A DNA stretch of 64,000 bases from Tridacna crocea (GCA_943736015.1 OX031065.1:44130992-44194991); one strand, 5' to 3'. Shown: positions 43,789 to 55,349, counted from the stretch's first letter. The notes: a model not told the origin generated them from the letters alone. Numbers and translations are program-made.

Positions 43789-44017
43789 TTAACCCTGTCC
43801 CAAACGACAAACATTTGGACTAGACCAAATTGAAAGCATTTGCAGACGACAATTCAACTCTTGCTGAAAAGATGATTTCTGTCTATGATAGAGTAGAAAA
43901 CATTGTGGGAAAAGGAGAAAATGCTGGTTACCAGCATTTTCTCCTTTTCCCACAATGTTTTCAAAAGGCTACTATTCCAGACCCGTAAAAACCAGGGATT
44001 GTTTGGGAAAGGGTTAA
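43789..44017 (-). mobile_element. Family A MITE, variant shared with 41538
   Basis: Nearly identical to 41538-41766 throughout (ACAATTCAACTCTTGCTGAA in both), so these two are recent siblings. Lies 279 bases after the DHX38 stop. Confidence 0.87.
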
Positions 44018-44509
44018 TTAAAAGTATTTGCAGATAACAACTGGATTGTGGCCCAAATGATTCAAGTAATCTTGGAACAGATAGAAAAACAATGTGGGAA
44101 AAGGAGAAAGTGCTGGTTACCAGCATTTTCCTCTCTTTGCACAATGCTTTTGACAGCCTTGTTTTTTGGGTCCTCAAAAAGTGTGATTGTGTCACGAAGG
44201 GCTAACAACATTGCAGGAAAAAGAACAGCTTTGACTTTTCATTCATTTTTTCTACGAATAGGGAACAGCATCTGCATATCCTTTTACTCATTACCAAACA
44301 ACAATATTGTAGGTTTGTCCGAATCGAAAGCGTTGCAGACGACAAAATAGGAGTGACTGAAAATTTGAAATTTGTTTTGTGAAGAGTAGAAAACATTGTG
44401 GGAAAAGAGAAAATGCTGCTTGTCAGCATTTTCTCCTTTTCCCACAATGTTTTCCAAAGGCTTTTTTCTCAGGGTCATCAAAAAGAGGGATTGTGTGGTA
44501 ATGGGTTAA
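44018..44509 (-). mobile_element. Decayed and intact family A MITEs
   Basis: A degenerate copy at about 44021-44206 and a good copy at about 44283-44509 with right TTAA at 44506. Confidence 0.68.
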
Positions 44510-45094
44510 CATGTACGGGGATTTTGGCACTGGAATGCTTGTTTTATGCCGAGATATTTCGATAGAACAACTCCAGACTCCATTATTTTTCCAGCACTAC
44601 TTTTATATCAATGAATTTGTATTACTACAATATTGGAATGTGAGTAATTTGGTTCCTGCGGTTATTTTTATGAATGGACCTACTTTCTATATAGTATTAT
44701 GAATTGTTATTAATGAGTTCATGACATCCTTCGTGATGATATAATCTTAGTACGGCAAGTGACAGTTCCATGGAGCCTTTTGTGACTAAATGTAATGCAA
44801 CATACAGAAACATTGGTTTTGCTGGAAAAGTATTTGGTTACATAATTATTTGTTTTTGGTGACTGTATTGGTTACTGAAAGATCTATTTTTGACAAAAAG
44901 AACTACATGTACTTTTTTTTGTTCTACGAAAATGGGTCATGTGTAACTCACATTAAAAAAATATATTTATTACAATACCTGTCTTTCTTTTTTATTTGGA
45001 TAAGCAGCTTTAATTATCTTGCCATGATAGATAAATGTATTGATTGATACTTCCTAGTTTTTAAATCACAGAGCCTTTACCAAATAGCTGAACA
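44510..45094. other. Intergenic, no gene seen
   Basis: AT-rich. The 63-codon frame at 44511-44702 resembles nothing recognised. Confidence 0.5.
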
Positions 45095-45410
45095 CTGTTA
45101 GCTCTATAGATAGCAGAACTTTAGAACAGGTGGATGTTGGTTCTATCCCTGGCTCGGCAAATTTCTTCAGCTTTCAGAGGATTGATGATAGTCATTGCAA
45201 CAGGATTCATTTCTCTCTCATTCATCACCACTGTTTCGACAAGGATTACGTGGGAAAGCAGCCAATGGCTTGGAAAGAATATTGTGCAGATCACTGGTGA
45301 AAGAATTTCCAGGAAAGCATGGATAGGTGCACTAAGAGCCATGATAAAGCTTAAATAATGTTGAAAATGGCATTAAACACTCTACATACAATGATTGATA
45401 GTTGTATTGA
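45095..45410 (+). mobile_element. tRNA-derived SINE, full length
   Basis: Reference for the SINE superfamily here. Head with box A TTAGCTCTATAGATAGCAG and box B-like TGGTTCTATCCC; body with TGATGATAGTCATTGCAACA, GGAAAGCAGCCAATGGCTTG and GGATAGGTGCACT; tail TGTTGAAAATGGCATTAAAC. Confidence 0.78.
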
Positions 45411-45438
45411 CTGATACTTTCCAGTTTTTAAAGCACAG

Positions 45439-45741
45439 TTAAACCTTTACCAGGTAACATCATTATAGACTCTTCCAAATAAAAAGCATTTGCAGATGAC
45501 AAAGAAGATTAACCTGATACCAAACAATCCCATTCCCTGGTTATTATGGCCCTGAGGTAGAAGCCTTTTGAAAACATTGTGGAAAAAGGAGAAAATGCTG
45601 GTTAGCAGCATTTTCTCCTTTTCCCACAATGTTTCCTATCCTTCCCAAACAAAATTTTAATTTTTCAGTCACATGTATTTTGTAGTCTGCAAATACTTTC
45701 ATTTTGGACTGGTCTAAAATGTTCTTGTGTGGTAAAGAGTG
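45439..45741 (+). mobile_element. MITE arm fragment plus family A MITE
   Basis: 45439-45512 is a lone left arm in - orientation; 45509-45741 is a complete copy whose right TTAA has decayed to GTGA. Confidence 0.72.
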
Positions 45742-46009
45742 AGGGGGTATATGAAACTGATTCAAGTCAACAGAAAAAAATGAAGTTCTCAAAAGAAACG
45801 CATTTTACACTTAGGAGAAATAATGGTGAGACAAAGGTAAAATTTAATCCTTCACTGAACAAACCTGTGTTTTAATGACCTGAGAAAGTCTGATTTTGAA
45901 AACATTGTGGTAAAACAAGAAAATGCTCATTACAGGCCTTTTCTCCTTTTCCCAGATTTAATCTACCCTATTGAAGGAAATGCCTATTATCCTGTCAATT
46001 CTAGTTTGA

Positions 46010-46995
46010 GATGAGCCCTGTTAGCTCAGTGGGTGCAGGACTTAAGTGGTGTGCTAGACTTGAGTGGTGTGCAGGGCCTGAGTAATGTGTAGAACTTGAG
46101 TGATGTGTAGGACATGAATGATGTGCAGTATCTGAGTGATTTGTGGGACTTGACAGATGTGCGGCACTTGAGGGATGTACAGGACTTGAGGGATGTGTGG
46201 GACTTGAGTGATGTGTGGGATTTAATTGCTGTGCAGGACTTGAGTGATGTGCAGAACCTGAATGATGTGCAGGACTTGAGTGATGTGCAGGACCTGAAGG
46301 ATGTGCAGGACTCGAGTGATGTGCAGGACCTGAAGGATGTGCAGGATCTGAGGGATGTGTGGGACTCAAGGGATATGTGGGACTCAAGTGATGTGCAGGA
46401 CTAGAGGGATGTGCAGGACCTGAAGGATGTGCAGGATCTGAGGGATGTGTGGGACTCAAGGGATATGTGGGATTCAAGTGATGTGCAGGACTCAAGGGAT
46501 GTGCAGGACCTGAGAGATGTGCAGGACTCGAGGGATGTTCAGGACTCGAGTGATGTGCAGGACTCGAGTGATGTGCAGGACCTGAAGGATGTGCAGGACC
46601 TGAGTGATATGCGTGACTTGAGGGATGTGAAGGACTTGAGGGATGTGCAGGACCTGAGTGATATGCTGGACTCGAGGGATGTGCGGAACCAGAGTTATGT
46701 CAGGATTCAAGTGATGTGCAGGACTTGAGAACAGGTGCTCATTTTCTTAGCTCAGCCAATTTCTTTCCAAGAATTGATAACTGTCATTGCAACAGAATTT
46801 GTTCCCGCCCAACAGCTGACCATTGTCTATATGATAGTTATTTTGGAAAGTGCATGCCATCAACATGGAAAGAAAATTGTGTGGGGTACTAGTAAAAGAG
46901 ACACTAGGAAAGCATAGAACAAGTGCACTGCCAGCCGTGATATAACTGAAATGATATTGAAAATGGCAGTAGACACTGAAAAATCAATCAATCAA
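46010..46995 (+). mobile_element. SINE with a minisatellite between tRNA box A and box B
   Basis: Head GCCCTGTTAGCTCAGTGGGT is an excellent box A. The following TGCAGGACTTGAG has expanded into an 18-bp tandem array (about 46040-46730). The SINE resumes at GAACAGGTGCTC..TTAGCTCAGCC and has the usual body (AGAATTGATAACTGTCATTG) and tail to about 46995. Confidence 0.78.
46040..46730 (+). repeat. 18-bp minisatellite, about 38 copies
   Basis: Unit GATGTGCAGGACCTGAGT with substitutions. Because 18 is a multiple of three, all units share a frame and read (V-Q-D-L-S-D) repeats on + and (H-P-S-S-P-A)-like repeats on -; these are not evidence of genes. Confidence 0.92.
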
Positions 46996-47109
46996 CCAGT
47001 TTAAGACAAAGTAAAACCATGTTATGTGATGAGTTACTGGATAAAATGTAGTACAAAGATGTGTTTACCTTTAGAGTTCCAAATAAACCTAATTCTTACT
47101 TGGGATCAT

Positions 47110-47260
47110 GTGGGAAGGATTTAGTTTTCTGATAGGGTTGAAAGCATTATGAGGAAGGGAGAAAATGCTGATCATCAGCACATTACTTTTCCTTCTCGCA
47201 CGATGTTTCAAAAGATTTCAATGGTTGTTTTAACACAGAACTTTTTAGGTGACAGTTAAC
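47110..47260 (-). mobile_element. Decayed family A MITE
   Basis: GAGGAAGGGAGAAAATGCTG and a diverged partner arm; no intact ends. Confidence 0.45.
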
Positions 47261-47326
47261 TTTTTGACAGATATTTAAGTGTGTGTGTGTGTTTTCCAAA
47301 CTGAAAGCATTTGTAGAGGTTTATTC

Positions 47327-47983
47327 CCAGTTTGCCCAATCCCATTTTGCCCATTCCCATTTCGCCAGAATTTTTCCCTTTCCGCCCATTCTTTTTCGCC
47401 CTTTCCAACTTCGCCCTTTTCCCATTTCGCCAAATATCTGTCCTGCCCTTTTCCTGTTTTGCCCAAATTCATTTTCGCCCACTTTTCATTTCGCCAAGAA
47501 GCCATCTCGCCCAACTTTCCCATTTCGCCCAAAGACCATTTTTCCGATATTTGGGCCAAAAACTAGTGGAAAGTTCTCTAATAAGTTAATTCCTCAATTT
47601 ATGGACCTTATTTTGAGGGTTATTATAGCCTGCACAAATCACAGGTGAGGAGGACATATTGGTTACACAGTGTTTCCTTTATCAATTTGATCACGTTTTT
47701 TTTTGGGGGGGGGGGATTTTTTGATAACTGGTCAAAATGGCAAAATGGCATTGGGCAAAGTGGTGAAGGGGCGAAATGATAAAGTGCGAGATGACATTGG
47801 GCGAATCGGCAAAGGGTGAATTGGCAAAAGGGCGAAACAGTAATTGGGCGAAAAGATGATTGGGCGAGGTGGCAATGGTGCAAAATGAAAAAGGGCAAAA
47901 TGGGTAGGGGCAAAGGGCGAAATGGGAAGAAAAATTTGGCGAAATGGGAATGGGCGAAATTGGATTGGGCGAACTGGGAAGAC
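47327..47983. mobile_element. Foldback element with arms of degenerate TTCGCCCAAT units
   Basis: Left arm 47327-47545 is built of CATTTCGCC / TTTGCCCAATCCC units; right arm 47735-47983 is the same in reverse (GGGCGAAATGGGAATGGGCG). Outer ends TTCCCAGTTTGCCCAAT and ATTGGGCGAACTGGGAA match inversely. The 190-base centre holds a poly-T/G tract. No clear target duplication. The proline/phenylalanine-rich frames here are repeat translations. Confidence 0.65.
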
Positions 47984-48194
47984 ACCTTTGTAGATTATTA
48001 AAATATGACTGTGATTCAGCTATGAAAAGAATAGAATACAATGAGGGAAAAAGAAAATATGCAAGTAATTAGTATTTCCTGCCTTTTCCACAATGTTTTC
48101 AAAAGCCTTTTTTTCAGAATGGACAAAAGCTTGGTTTGTGTGTTAAAGAATTTATTTGAAGTATCATATAATATTCTTGAATTGCCTTTCACAA

Positions 48195-48268
48195 CTATGG
48201 TTGCCCTTGCATCCAGTGAAGATCAAGATCGGACTGCAATAATTGTGCAGCCTGATCTTTGATCTATC
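48195..48268 (+). repeat. Family D palindrome fragment
   Basis: GTGAAGATCAAGATCGGACTGC and CAGCCTGATCTTTGATCTA-like halves, each under 20 matching bases, with the hairpin tip changed. Confidence 0.45.
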
Positions 48269-48281
48269 CTATCTACTTTTT

Positions 48282-50144
48282 AGCTCACCTGAGCACAACG
48301 TGCTCAAGGGGAGCTTTTACGGTCACTGGGTGTCCGTCGTGCGCCGTCCGTCGTCAACAATTCTTTAAACATCGACTCCTCCTAAACCGCTGGGCCAATT
48401 TGGACCAAACTTGGCAGGAATGTTCCTTGGGAGGTCCTCTTTAAAAATTGTTCACAGAATTTGATTCCGTCAAGAACTCTGGTTGCCATGGCAACCAAAT
48501 GGAATTTTTTAGCAAATTCTTTAAAAATCTTCTCTGAAACCGCTGGTCGGATTTTGAAATAATTTCACAGATATGTTCCTTTGGTGACCCTTTTCAAAAT
48601 TTGTTCGTGAAATTTTGATCCGTCAAAAATTGTGGCTCTGGTGAATGGGGGCTACTTGCACTATACAGAAATGAAGGAATTCTTTAAAACCATCTCCTCT
48701 GAAACCGCTGGTCAGATTTTGAAATAATTTCACAGATATGTTCCTTGGGTGACCCTTTTCAAAAATTGTTCGTGAAATTTTTATCCGTCAAAAAAAGTGG
48801 CTCTGGTGGATGGGGGCTACTTGCACTATACAGAAATGAAGGAATTCTTAAAAATTCTTCTTCTCTGAAACCACTGGTCAGATTTTGAAATAATTTCACA
48901 GAGTTGTTCCTTGGGTGACCCTTTTCAAAACTTATTGCGAAATTTGGATTGGTCAAGAAACATAGCTCTGGTGAATGGGGGCTACTTGCACTATAGGGAA
49001 ATGAGGAAATTCTTAAAAAATTTTCTTCTCTGAAACCGCTGGTCAGATTTTGAATGAGTTGTTTCTTGGGTGACCCTTTTCAAAAAATGTTCGCGAAATT
49101 TGGATTGGTCAAGAAACATGGCTCTGGTGAATGGGGGCTACTTGCACTATACAAAATGAATGAATTCTTAAAAAAATCTTCTTCTCTGAAACAGCTGGTC
49201 AGATTTTGAAATAATTTCACAGAGTTGTTCCTTGGGTGACCCTTTTCAAAACTTGTTTGCGAAATTTGGATTGGTCAAGAAACATAGCTCTGGTGAATGG
49301 GGGCTACTTGCACTATAGGGAAATGAGGAAATTCTTAAAAAATTTACTTCTCTGAAACCGCTGGTCAGATTTTGAAATAATTTCACAGAGTTGTTCCTTG
49401 GGTGACCCTTTTCAAAAATTGTTTGCGAAATTTTGATTGGTCAAGAAACATGGCTCTAGTGAATGGGGGCTACTTGCACTATAGGGAAATGAGGAAATTC
49501 TTAAAAATTTTTCTTCTCTGAAACTGCTGGTCAGATTTTGAAATAATTTCTCAGGGATGTTCCTTGGGTGACCCTTTTCAAAAGGTGTGTGCGAAATTTT
49601 GATTGGTCAAGAAACATGGCTCTGGTGAATGGGGGCTACTTGCACTATATGGAAATGAAGAAATTCTTGAAAATTCTTCTTCTCTGAAACCCCTAGTCAG
49701 ATTTTGAAATAATTTGACAAAGATGTTTCTTGGGTGATCCTTGCTCTTGTGAATGGGGGCTACTTGTTCTATATGGACATGATGAAATTCTTGAAAATTC
49801 TCTTTCTCTGAAACCCCTGGTCAGATTTTAAAAGAAATTTTCCGAAATGTTCCTTGGGTGACCCTTTTCAAAACTTGTTTGTAAATTTTGATCCATCAAG
49901 AAACATGGCTCTCGTGGATGGGGGATACTTGCTCTTATACAGAAATGAAGAATTCTTAAAAATTCCTTCTTTTGAAACCGATGGTCAGATTTTGAAATTA
50001 ATTTTATAGGTGACCTTTTGAAAATTGCTTAGCAAAATTATAAATTTGGTTCGAATGTTTCAATACCTCAAAAAAAAAAAAAAAATAGGCTATGGTCATC
50101 TAAAAAATTCAGGTGAGCAATCCAGGGCCATCTTGGCCCTCTTG
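48282..50144 (+). mobile_element. Helentron/pearl-like element, AGCTCACC family, about ten repeat units
   Basis: Both ends intact (AGCTCACCTGAGCAC; CAGGTGAGCAATCC, AGGGCCATCTTGGCCCT, CTTG). Internal 165-bp units keep CTCTGGTGAATGGGGGCTAC. A poly-A stretch (50072-50087) precedes the right end, as in the 51286 copy. Confidence 0.8.
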
Positions 50145-50664
50145 TTTCTACTACAGCAACATTTGAAATTGAAATGGGCTTGGATTTTATTTCAACTATT
50201 GAAAAAGTCTGATTTATGTATTTGGAGCAATAATGATTTTGATATACAAAAAAATTACAAAAGCGATGATTAAGGCAGTTTATCAATGAACAAATAAAGT
50301 TCTGTCCTATATATTGATCACCTTTTTTCCGTCAATAGGTTGTTTATTTGATTTGGGTTTTTAATCATCGCAAAAGATAACTTGACCATTGAGTTTCACA
50401 CATATGGAGCTTAAAGTCTTAGATAACATTGACTGGGAGAATTTGATTTATTGTTCACAGATATAGCCTATAACCTTACTGATAAATTATTCTTGATAAT
50501 TAAACCATTTTATTTCAAAACCTTTTTGCTGACATTTTTGTCAACTTGCAGTGAAGTTTATTTGAATAAAATTGGGGTAAAAGGAGAATATATCTTCTTT
50601 TGCCACAATATTTTCAAATGTTGTCTCAAATCCATTACATGACATAAATGTATAGGATCATTAT
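50145..50664. other. No gene; one decayed MITE
   Basis: About 50570-50630 has AAAAGGAGAATATATC and CTTCTTTTGCCACAATATTT, a worn family A palindrome. The rest is unassigned. Confidence 0.4.
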
Positions 50665-51195
50665 TTAACCCTTTACCAAACAATCCATGGTTTTTACGAC
50701 CCTGAGAAAGGAGCCTTTAGAAAATATTGCGGAAAAAAAATATTTTTCAGTTACATTTATGATGTCATCTGCAAGTGCTTTAAATTTGGACCAGTCTAAA
50801 TTTTTGTCATTTGGTAAAGAGTTAACCCTTTACCAAACGACAAAAAATTTTAACGGTCCAAATTGAAAGCATTTGTAGATGACAAATTAAATGTGGTTGG
50901 ATAATTATAATTTGTTATTGGAAGGGTAGAAAACCTTGTGGGAAAAGGAGAAAAGGCTGGTTACCACCATTTTCTCCTTTTCCCATGAGGTTTTCAAAAG
51001 GCTTCTTGCTTAGGATCGTTAAAAGTCCGGATTGTGTGGTAAAGAGCTAAAAGATTTTGCAAACAACAACTCAAATTTGGCTCAGATGATGGAGTTTGAT
51101 TTTGATAGGGTAGAAAACCTTGTTGGAAAAGGAGAAAATGCTGGGTACCAGTTTTTTCTCCTTTTCCCACAATGTTTTCAAGTCTTTCAGGGGGT
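50665..51195. mobile_element. Three family A MITEs in a row
   Basis: 50665-50825 (+, palindrome deleted), 50822-51050 (-, shares TTAA; right end CTAA) and a third partial copy 51047-51195 (-). Confidence 0.72.
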
Positions 51196-51202
51196 TAAAG
51201 GA

Positions 51203-51285
51203 TCCTGCATGGCTAAGTGGTAAAGCATGGGACTCCTGACCTGGAGGATCTGGGTTGGAATCTCACTGGATTCATTGGGTTTTTT
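51203..51285 (+). mobile_element. SINE head (left part of a SINE split by an element)
   Basis: tRNA-like: box A TGGCTAAGTGGTAAAGC, a CTCCTGA anticodon-like loop, and box B TGGGTTGGAATCTC. The body breaks at TTGGGTTTTT and continues at 53006 as TTTTGTGTTCTTGGGCAAGA, to a tail ending near 53145 (GTGTAAAACACCATTCAGTC). Confidence 0.72.
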
Positions 51286-53005
51286 AGCTCACCTGAGCAC
51301 AACGTGCTCAAGGGGAGCTTTTAGGGTCACTGGGTGTCCGTCGTCCGTAGTGTGTCGTGCGTCGTCAACAATTCTTTAAACATCAACTCCTCCTAAACCG
51401 CTGAGCCAATTTGGACCAAACTTGGCAGGAATGTTCCTTGGGAGGTCCTCTTTAAAAACTGTTCACAGAATTTGATTCCGTCAAAAACTCTGGTTACCAT
51501 GGCAATCAAATGGAATTTTTTAGCAAATTCTTTAAAAATCTTCTCCTCTGAAACCCCTGGTCGGATTTTGAAATTATTTCACAGATATGTTCCTTGGGTG
51601 ACCCTTTTCAAAAACTGTTCGTGAAATTTTGATTCGTCAAAAATTGTGGCTCTGGTGAATAGGGGCTACTTGCACTATACAGAAATCAAGGAATTCTTTA
51701 AAAATCTTCTCCTCTGAAACCGCTGGTTGGATTTTGAAATTATTTCACAGATATGTTCCTTTGTTGACCCTCCTCAAAAAATGTTCGTGAAATTTTGATC
51801 CGTCAAAAATTGTGGCTCTGGTGAATGGGGGCTTCTTGCACTATACAGAAATCAAGGAATTCTTTGAAAATCTTCTCTGAAACCGCTGGTCGGATTTTGA
51901 AATAATTTCACAGATATGTTCCTTGTGTGACCCTTTTCAAAATTTGCTCGTGAAATTTTGATCCGTCAAAAAATGTGGCTCTGGTGAATGGGGGCTACTT
52001 GCACTATACAGAAATGAGGGAATTCTTAAAAAAACCTTCTTCTCTGAAACCGCTGGTCAGATTTTGAAATAATTTCACAGAGTTGTTCCTTGGGTGACCC
52101 TTTTCAAAAATTGCTCGCGAAATTTTGATTGGCCAAGAAATATGGCTCTGGTGAATGGGGGCTACTTGCACTATAGGGAAATGAGGAAATTCTTAAAAAC
52201 TTTTCTTCTCTTAAACCGATGGTCAGATTTTGAATAATTTCTCAGGGATGTTCCTTGGGTGACCCTTTTCAAAAAGCTTTCGCGAAATTTTGATTGGTCA
52301 AGAAACATGGCTCTGGTGAATGGGGGCTACTTGCACTATAGGGAAATGAAGAAATTCTTAAAAATTCTTCTTCTCTGAAACGGCTGGACAGATTTTGAAA
52401 TGATTTCACAGAGATGATCCTTGGGTGACCCTTTTCAAAAATTGTTCAAAAATTTTGATCCGTCAAGAAACATGGCTCTGGTGAATGGGGGCTACTTGCA
52501 CTATATATAAATGAAGAAATTCTTGAAAATTCTTCTTCTCTGAAACCCCTAGTCAGATTTTAAAATAATTTGACAGGGATGTTCCTTGGGTGATCCTTGC
52601 TCTTGTGAATGGGAGCTACTTGCACTATATGGACATGATGAAATTCTTGAAAATTCTCTTTTTCTGAAACCCCTGGTCAGATTTAAAAAAAAAAAATTCC
52701 GAAATGTTCCTTGGGTGACCCTTTTGAAAACTTGTTCGTAAATTTTGATCCATCAAGAAACATGGCTCTCGTGGATGGGGGATACTTGCTCTTATACAGA
52801 AATGAAGAATTCTTAAAAATTCTTCTTTTTGAAACTGATGGTCAGATTTCGAAATGAATTTTACAAGTGACCTTTTGAAAATTGCTTAGTAAAATTATAA
52901 ATTTGGTTCCAGTGTTTCAATACCTCAAAAAAAAAAAAAAAAAAAATAGGCTATGGTCATCTCAAAAATTAAGGTGAGCGATCCAGGGCCATCTTGGCCC
53001 TCTTG
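51286..53005 (+). mobile_element. Helentron/pearl-like element inside a SINE
   Basis: AGCTCACC family with both ends intact and about nine 165-bp units, very similar to 48282-50144 including the poly-A before the right end. Inserted between T runs of the SINE. Confidence 0.82.
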
Positions 53006-53145
53006 TTTTGTGTTCTTGGGCAAGACACTTCAGAGCCCTAGCCTAGTGCTGGTGAAACCCAGGACATACGTGAACATGAATGTGAGCTGTTGCCATGATA
53101 TAAATGAAATAATATTGAAAGCGGTGTAAAACACCATTCAGTCAA
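53006..53145 (+). mobile_element. SINE body and tail (right part of the split SINE)
   Basis: Continues from 51285; GGCAAGACACTTCAGAGCCC and TAGTGCTGGTGAAACCCAGG, then the tail shared with other SINEs here. Confidence 0.7.
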
Positions 53146-53206
53146 TCCTCTAGGATTTATAAACTGGGGTTTGTGTAATAGCAAACTCTTCAACACACAA
53201 CAGAAT

Positions 53207-53623
53207 TTAAATCTTTACCAACCAAACGACATAATTTTAGATTGGTCCAAATTGAAAGCACTTGCAGACGACAAAATAAACACAACTCAGAAATTGAAAT
53301 TTGTTTCCAGAAGGGTAGAAAACATTGTGGGAAAAGGAGAAAATGCTGGTTACCAGCATTTTCTTCTTTTCCCACCATGTTTTCAAAAGGCTTCTATCTT
53401 AGGGCTTTAAAAACCAGGAATTGTTTGGGAAAGGGTTGAGGCATAAAATTGTCAAAATTGAAACCTTTGCAGATAACAATTCAGTGGTTTTAAAGATGGT
53501 TCAAGTTCTCTTTGTTAGCGTGGAAAACTTAGTGGAAAAAGGAGAAAGTGCTTTCCCTACAATATTTTCAGAAAGTTTCTCCCTTAGGGTCGTTGAAGTC
53601 AGGGATTGTTTGGTAAAGGTTTA
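53207..53623 (-). mobile_element. Two family A MITEs sharing a degenerate target site
   Basis: 53207-53439 has an intact palindrome and ends TTAA / TTGA; 53436-53623 has lost the right palindrome arm. Confidence 0.75.
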
Positions 53624-53639
53624 ATACACAGACATGACT

Positions 53640-53755
53640 GCTTATTGAAAGCTAGATGGTAAAAGAAACGCCAGGAAAGCATTGATAGGTGCACTGGTCT
53701 CCTCTATGATTTAACCGAAACAATTTTAAAAACGTTAAACATCATACAAGCAAAA
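53640..53755 (+). mobile_element. SINE 3' fragment
   Basis: GAAACGCCAGGAAAGCATTG and GATAGGTGCACTGG, then an AACGTTAAACATCATACAAG tail; no head. Confidence 0.6.
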
Positions 53756-53844
53756 AACATGGGAAAAGAAAAGCTTGTATATCTGTATGAAATTGGATAT
53801 CTAGATAAAAAATATAAAATTTCGAAAGTTTGATCCATAACCTT

Positions 53845-54075
53845 TTAACTCGTTACAAAACGACAGTATTTTAGGCTTGTCCAAATTGAAAGCATTTGCA
53901 GACGACAAAATAAATTTGACTGAAAATTTGAAATTTGCTTTGCGAAGGGTAGAAAACATTGTGGGGAAAAAGAGACAATGCTGGTTACTAGCATTTTCTC
54001 CTTTTCCCACAATGTTTGAGGAAAGGTTTCTTTCTCAGGGGCATCAAAAGTAGGGATTGTGTTGTAATGGGTTAA
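53845..54075 (-). mobile_element. Family A MITE
   Basis: TTAA at both ends; one palindrome arm has AAGAGACAATGC opposite GCATTTTCTCC, a mismatch. Confidence 0.82.
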
Positions 54076-54157
54076 GTAAGTTAAAAGAAACTTGATAAAT
54101 TGATAGAAACATGAATAATACTTTTTTCAAACTTTCATTTGGAAAAAAGACAACCCC

Positions 54158-54270
54158 ATATCAGACAGTATAGAATCAAGATCAGGCTGCACGTTCTGTG
54201 CAGTCTGATCTTGGATCTACACCGTCTGCAAAAGGCCATTGAGTTGGGTTTAGCTGCCTGGGCATTAAAA
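54158..54270 (-). repeat. Family D palindrome fragment
   Basis: CAGGCTGCACGTTCTGTGCA palindrome with ATCTACACCGTCTGC at right. Confidence 0.5.
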
Positions 54271-54450
54271 ATTTCCATTGACAGTATTCAAGTTACAGTA
54301 ATTGTTCCCCATTAAGTATATGACATACGTTATTGAAATGTTTGCAATTATCTTGTCAACAAGATTAATACCTTTATATACATTACCGATGCAAAATTTG
54401 AAATTATAAAAATCAGAAATAAAATGAAAAAAAAATATATATATATATAT

Positions 54451-54844
54451 GAGCCATGCTCTGGCAAAAGGGGGCTTAAAGGTGGGTATCTAGAATTTTC
54501 ATATCCCACCAATTTAAAAAAATTATATGTCACTGAAATTTACATGAAAAACAAATCATCAAATCATAAAATTACACAAAAAATTTTTTTTGGTGGTATA
54601 CCCTTAAAAGGCTACGTAGCCCTTGAACTATTTTTAGATTTCCCACAAAAAAAAAAAAAAAAAAAGCATTATAGGAATGTTAAGTGACTGGCACGTGACT
54701 AATGACGCTGAAATTCCATAACATAACAAACCCGTGATTACTTTCCATAATGTTTTCTTCGAACGCTATGTTTGCAGCTTCGCTTGTATATTTCCGGTAT
54801 GTTCCGGCAGATTCATTAAGCCCCCTTTTCACAGAGCATGGCTC
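54451..54844. mobile_element. GAGCCATGCTCTG MITE containing a TTAA-element fragment
   Basis: Ends GAGCCATGCTCTGGCAAAAG and its complement (CAGAGCATGGCTC) with AAGGGGGCTTAA subterminal. Inside, 54477-54830 is the 5' part of the AGGTGG family, lacking its 3' end. AT repeats flank both sides, so the target duplication cannot be read. Confidence 0.65.
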
Positions 54845-54994
54845 ATATATAACGTAACTAGTCTGAAAAATTTAAACTCTGACATTATAGTAATAAGCTC
54901 CGAGAAAAAGGGTTTAATGCTTATGTGGAAAAAAAAAAAATTCATGTCAGCCTTCGCAGTCTACGCCGTGACATGATTACTTAATAAAAACGAA

Positions 54995-55325
54995 ATTTTC
55001 AAACATTATGGGAAAAAGAAGAAATGCTGCATACCAGCATTTTCTCTTCTTCCCCACAATTTTTTTTTTTGACAAATCCATGGACAAAAACTATCTTTTT
55101 AAAAATTATTTGAATTCCCGGCTGTAAATTCTTTTAGTATGGACTGGTCTAAAATTTGTTTGGACTTGTCCAAATTGAAAGCAATTGCAGAGGATATTTT
55201 AGAAGTGGCCTTAATGTGCAAGGGGTCTATGCAAGGTAACAACATTGTGGGAAAAAGACAAAACACTGTTTACCGCAAAGTTTTCAAAAGCCAATTTCCT
55301 TAAGGGTTGCTGAGACAAAGCTTGT
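54995..55325. mobile_element. Decayed family A fragments
   Basis: Palindrome piece at 55007-55062 and a lone arm at 55157-55300; ends lost. Confidence 0.45.
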
Positions 55326-55349
55326 TAATAAAAAAATGATTTAAACGTT

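Noticed and set aside
46001..46728. Repetitive ORFs on both strands (VQDLSD-like and HPSSPA-like repeats)
   Set aside because: They are translations of an 18-bp minisatellite inside a SINE; the frame stays open because 18 is divisible by three.
47275..48041. Phe/Pro-rich ORFs on both strands
   Set aside because: Low-complexity translation of the foldback arms; no start context, splice structure or recognisable domain.
51211..51275. tRNA gene candidate
   Set aside because: Box B is mutated, the acceptor stem does not pair well, and SINE body and tail continue after the inserted element.
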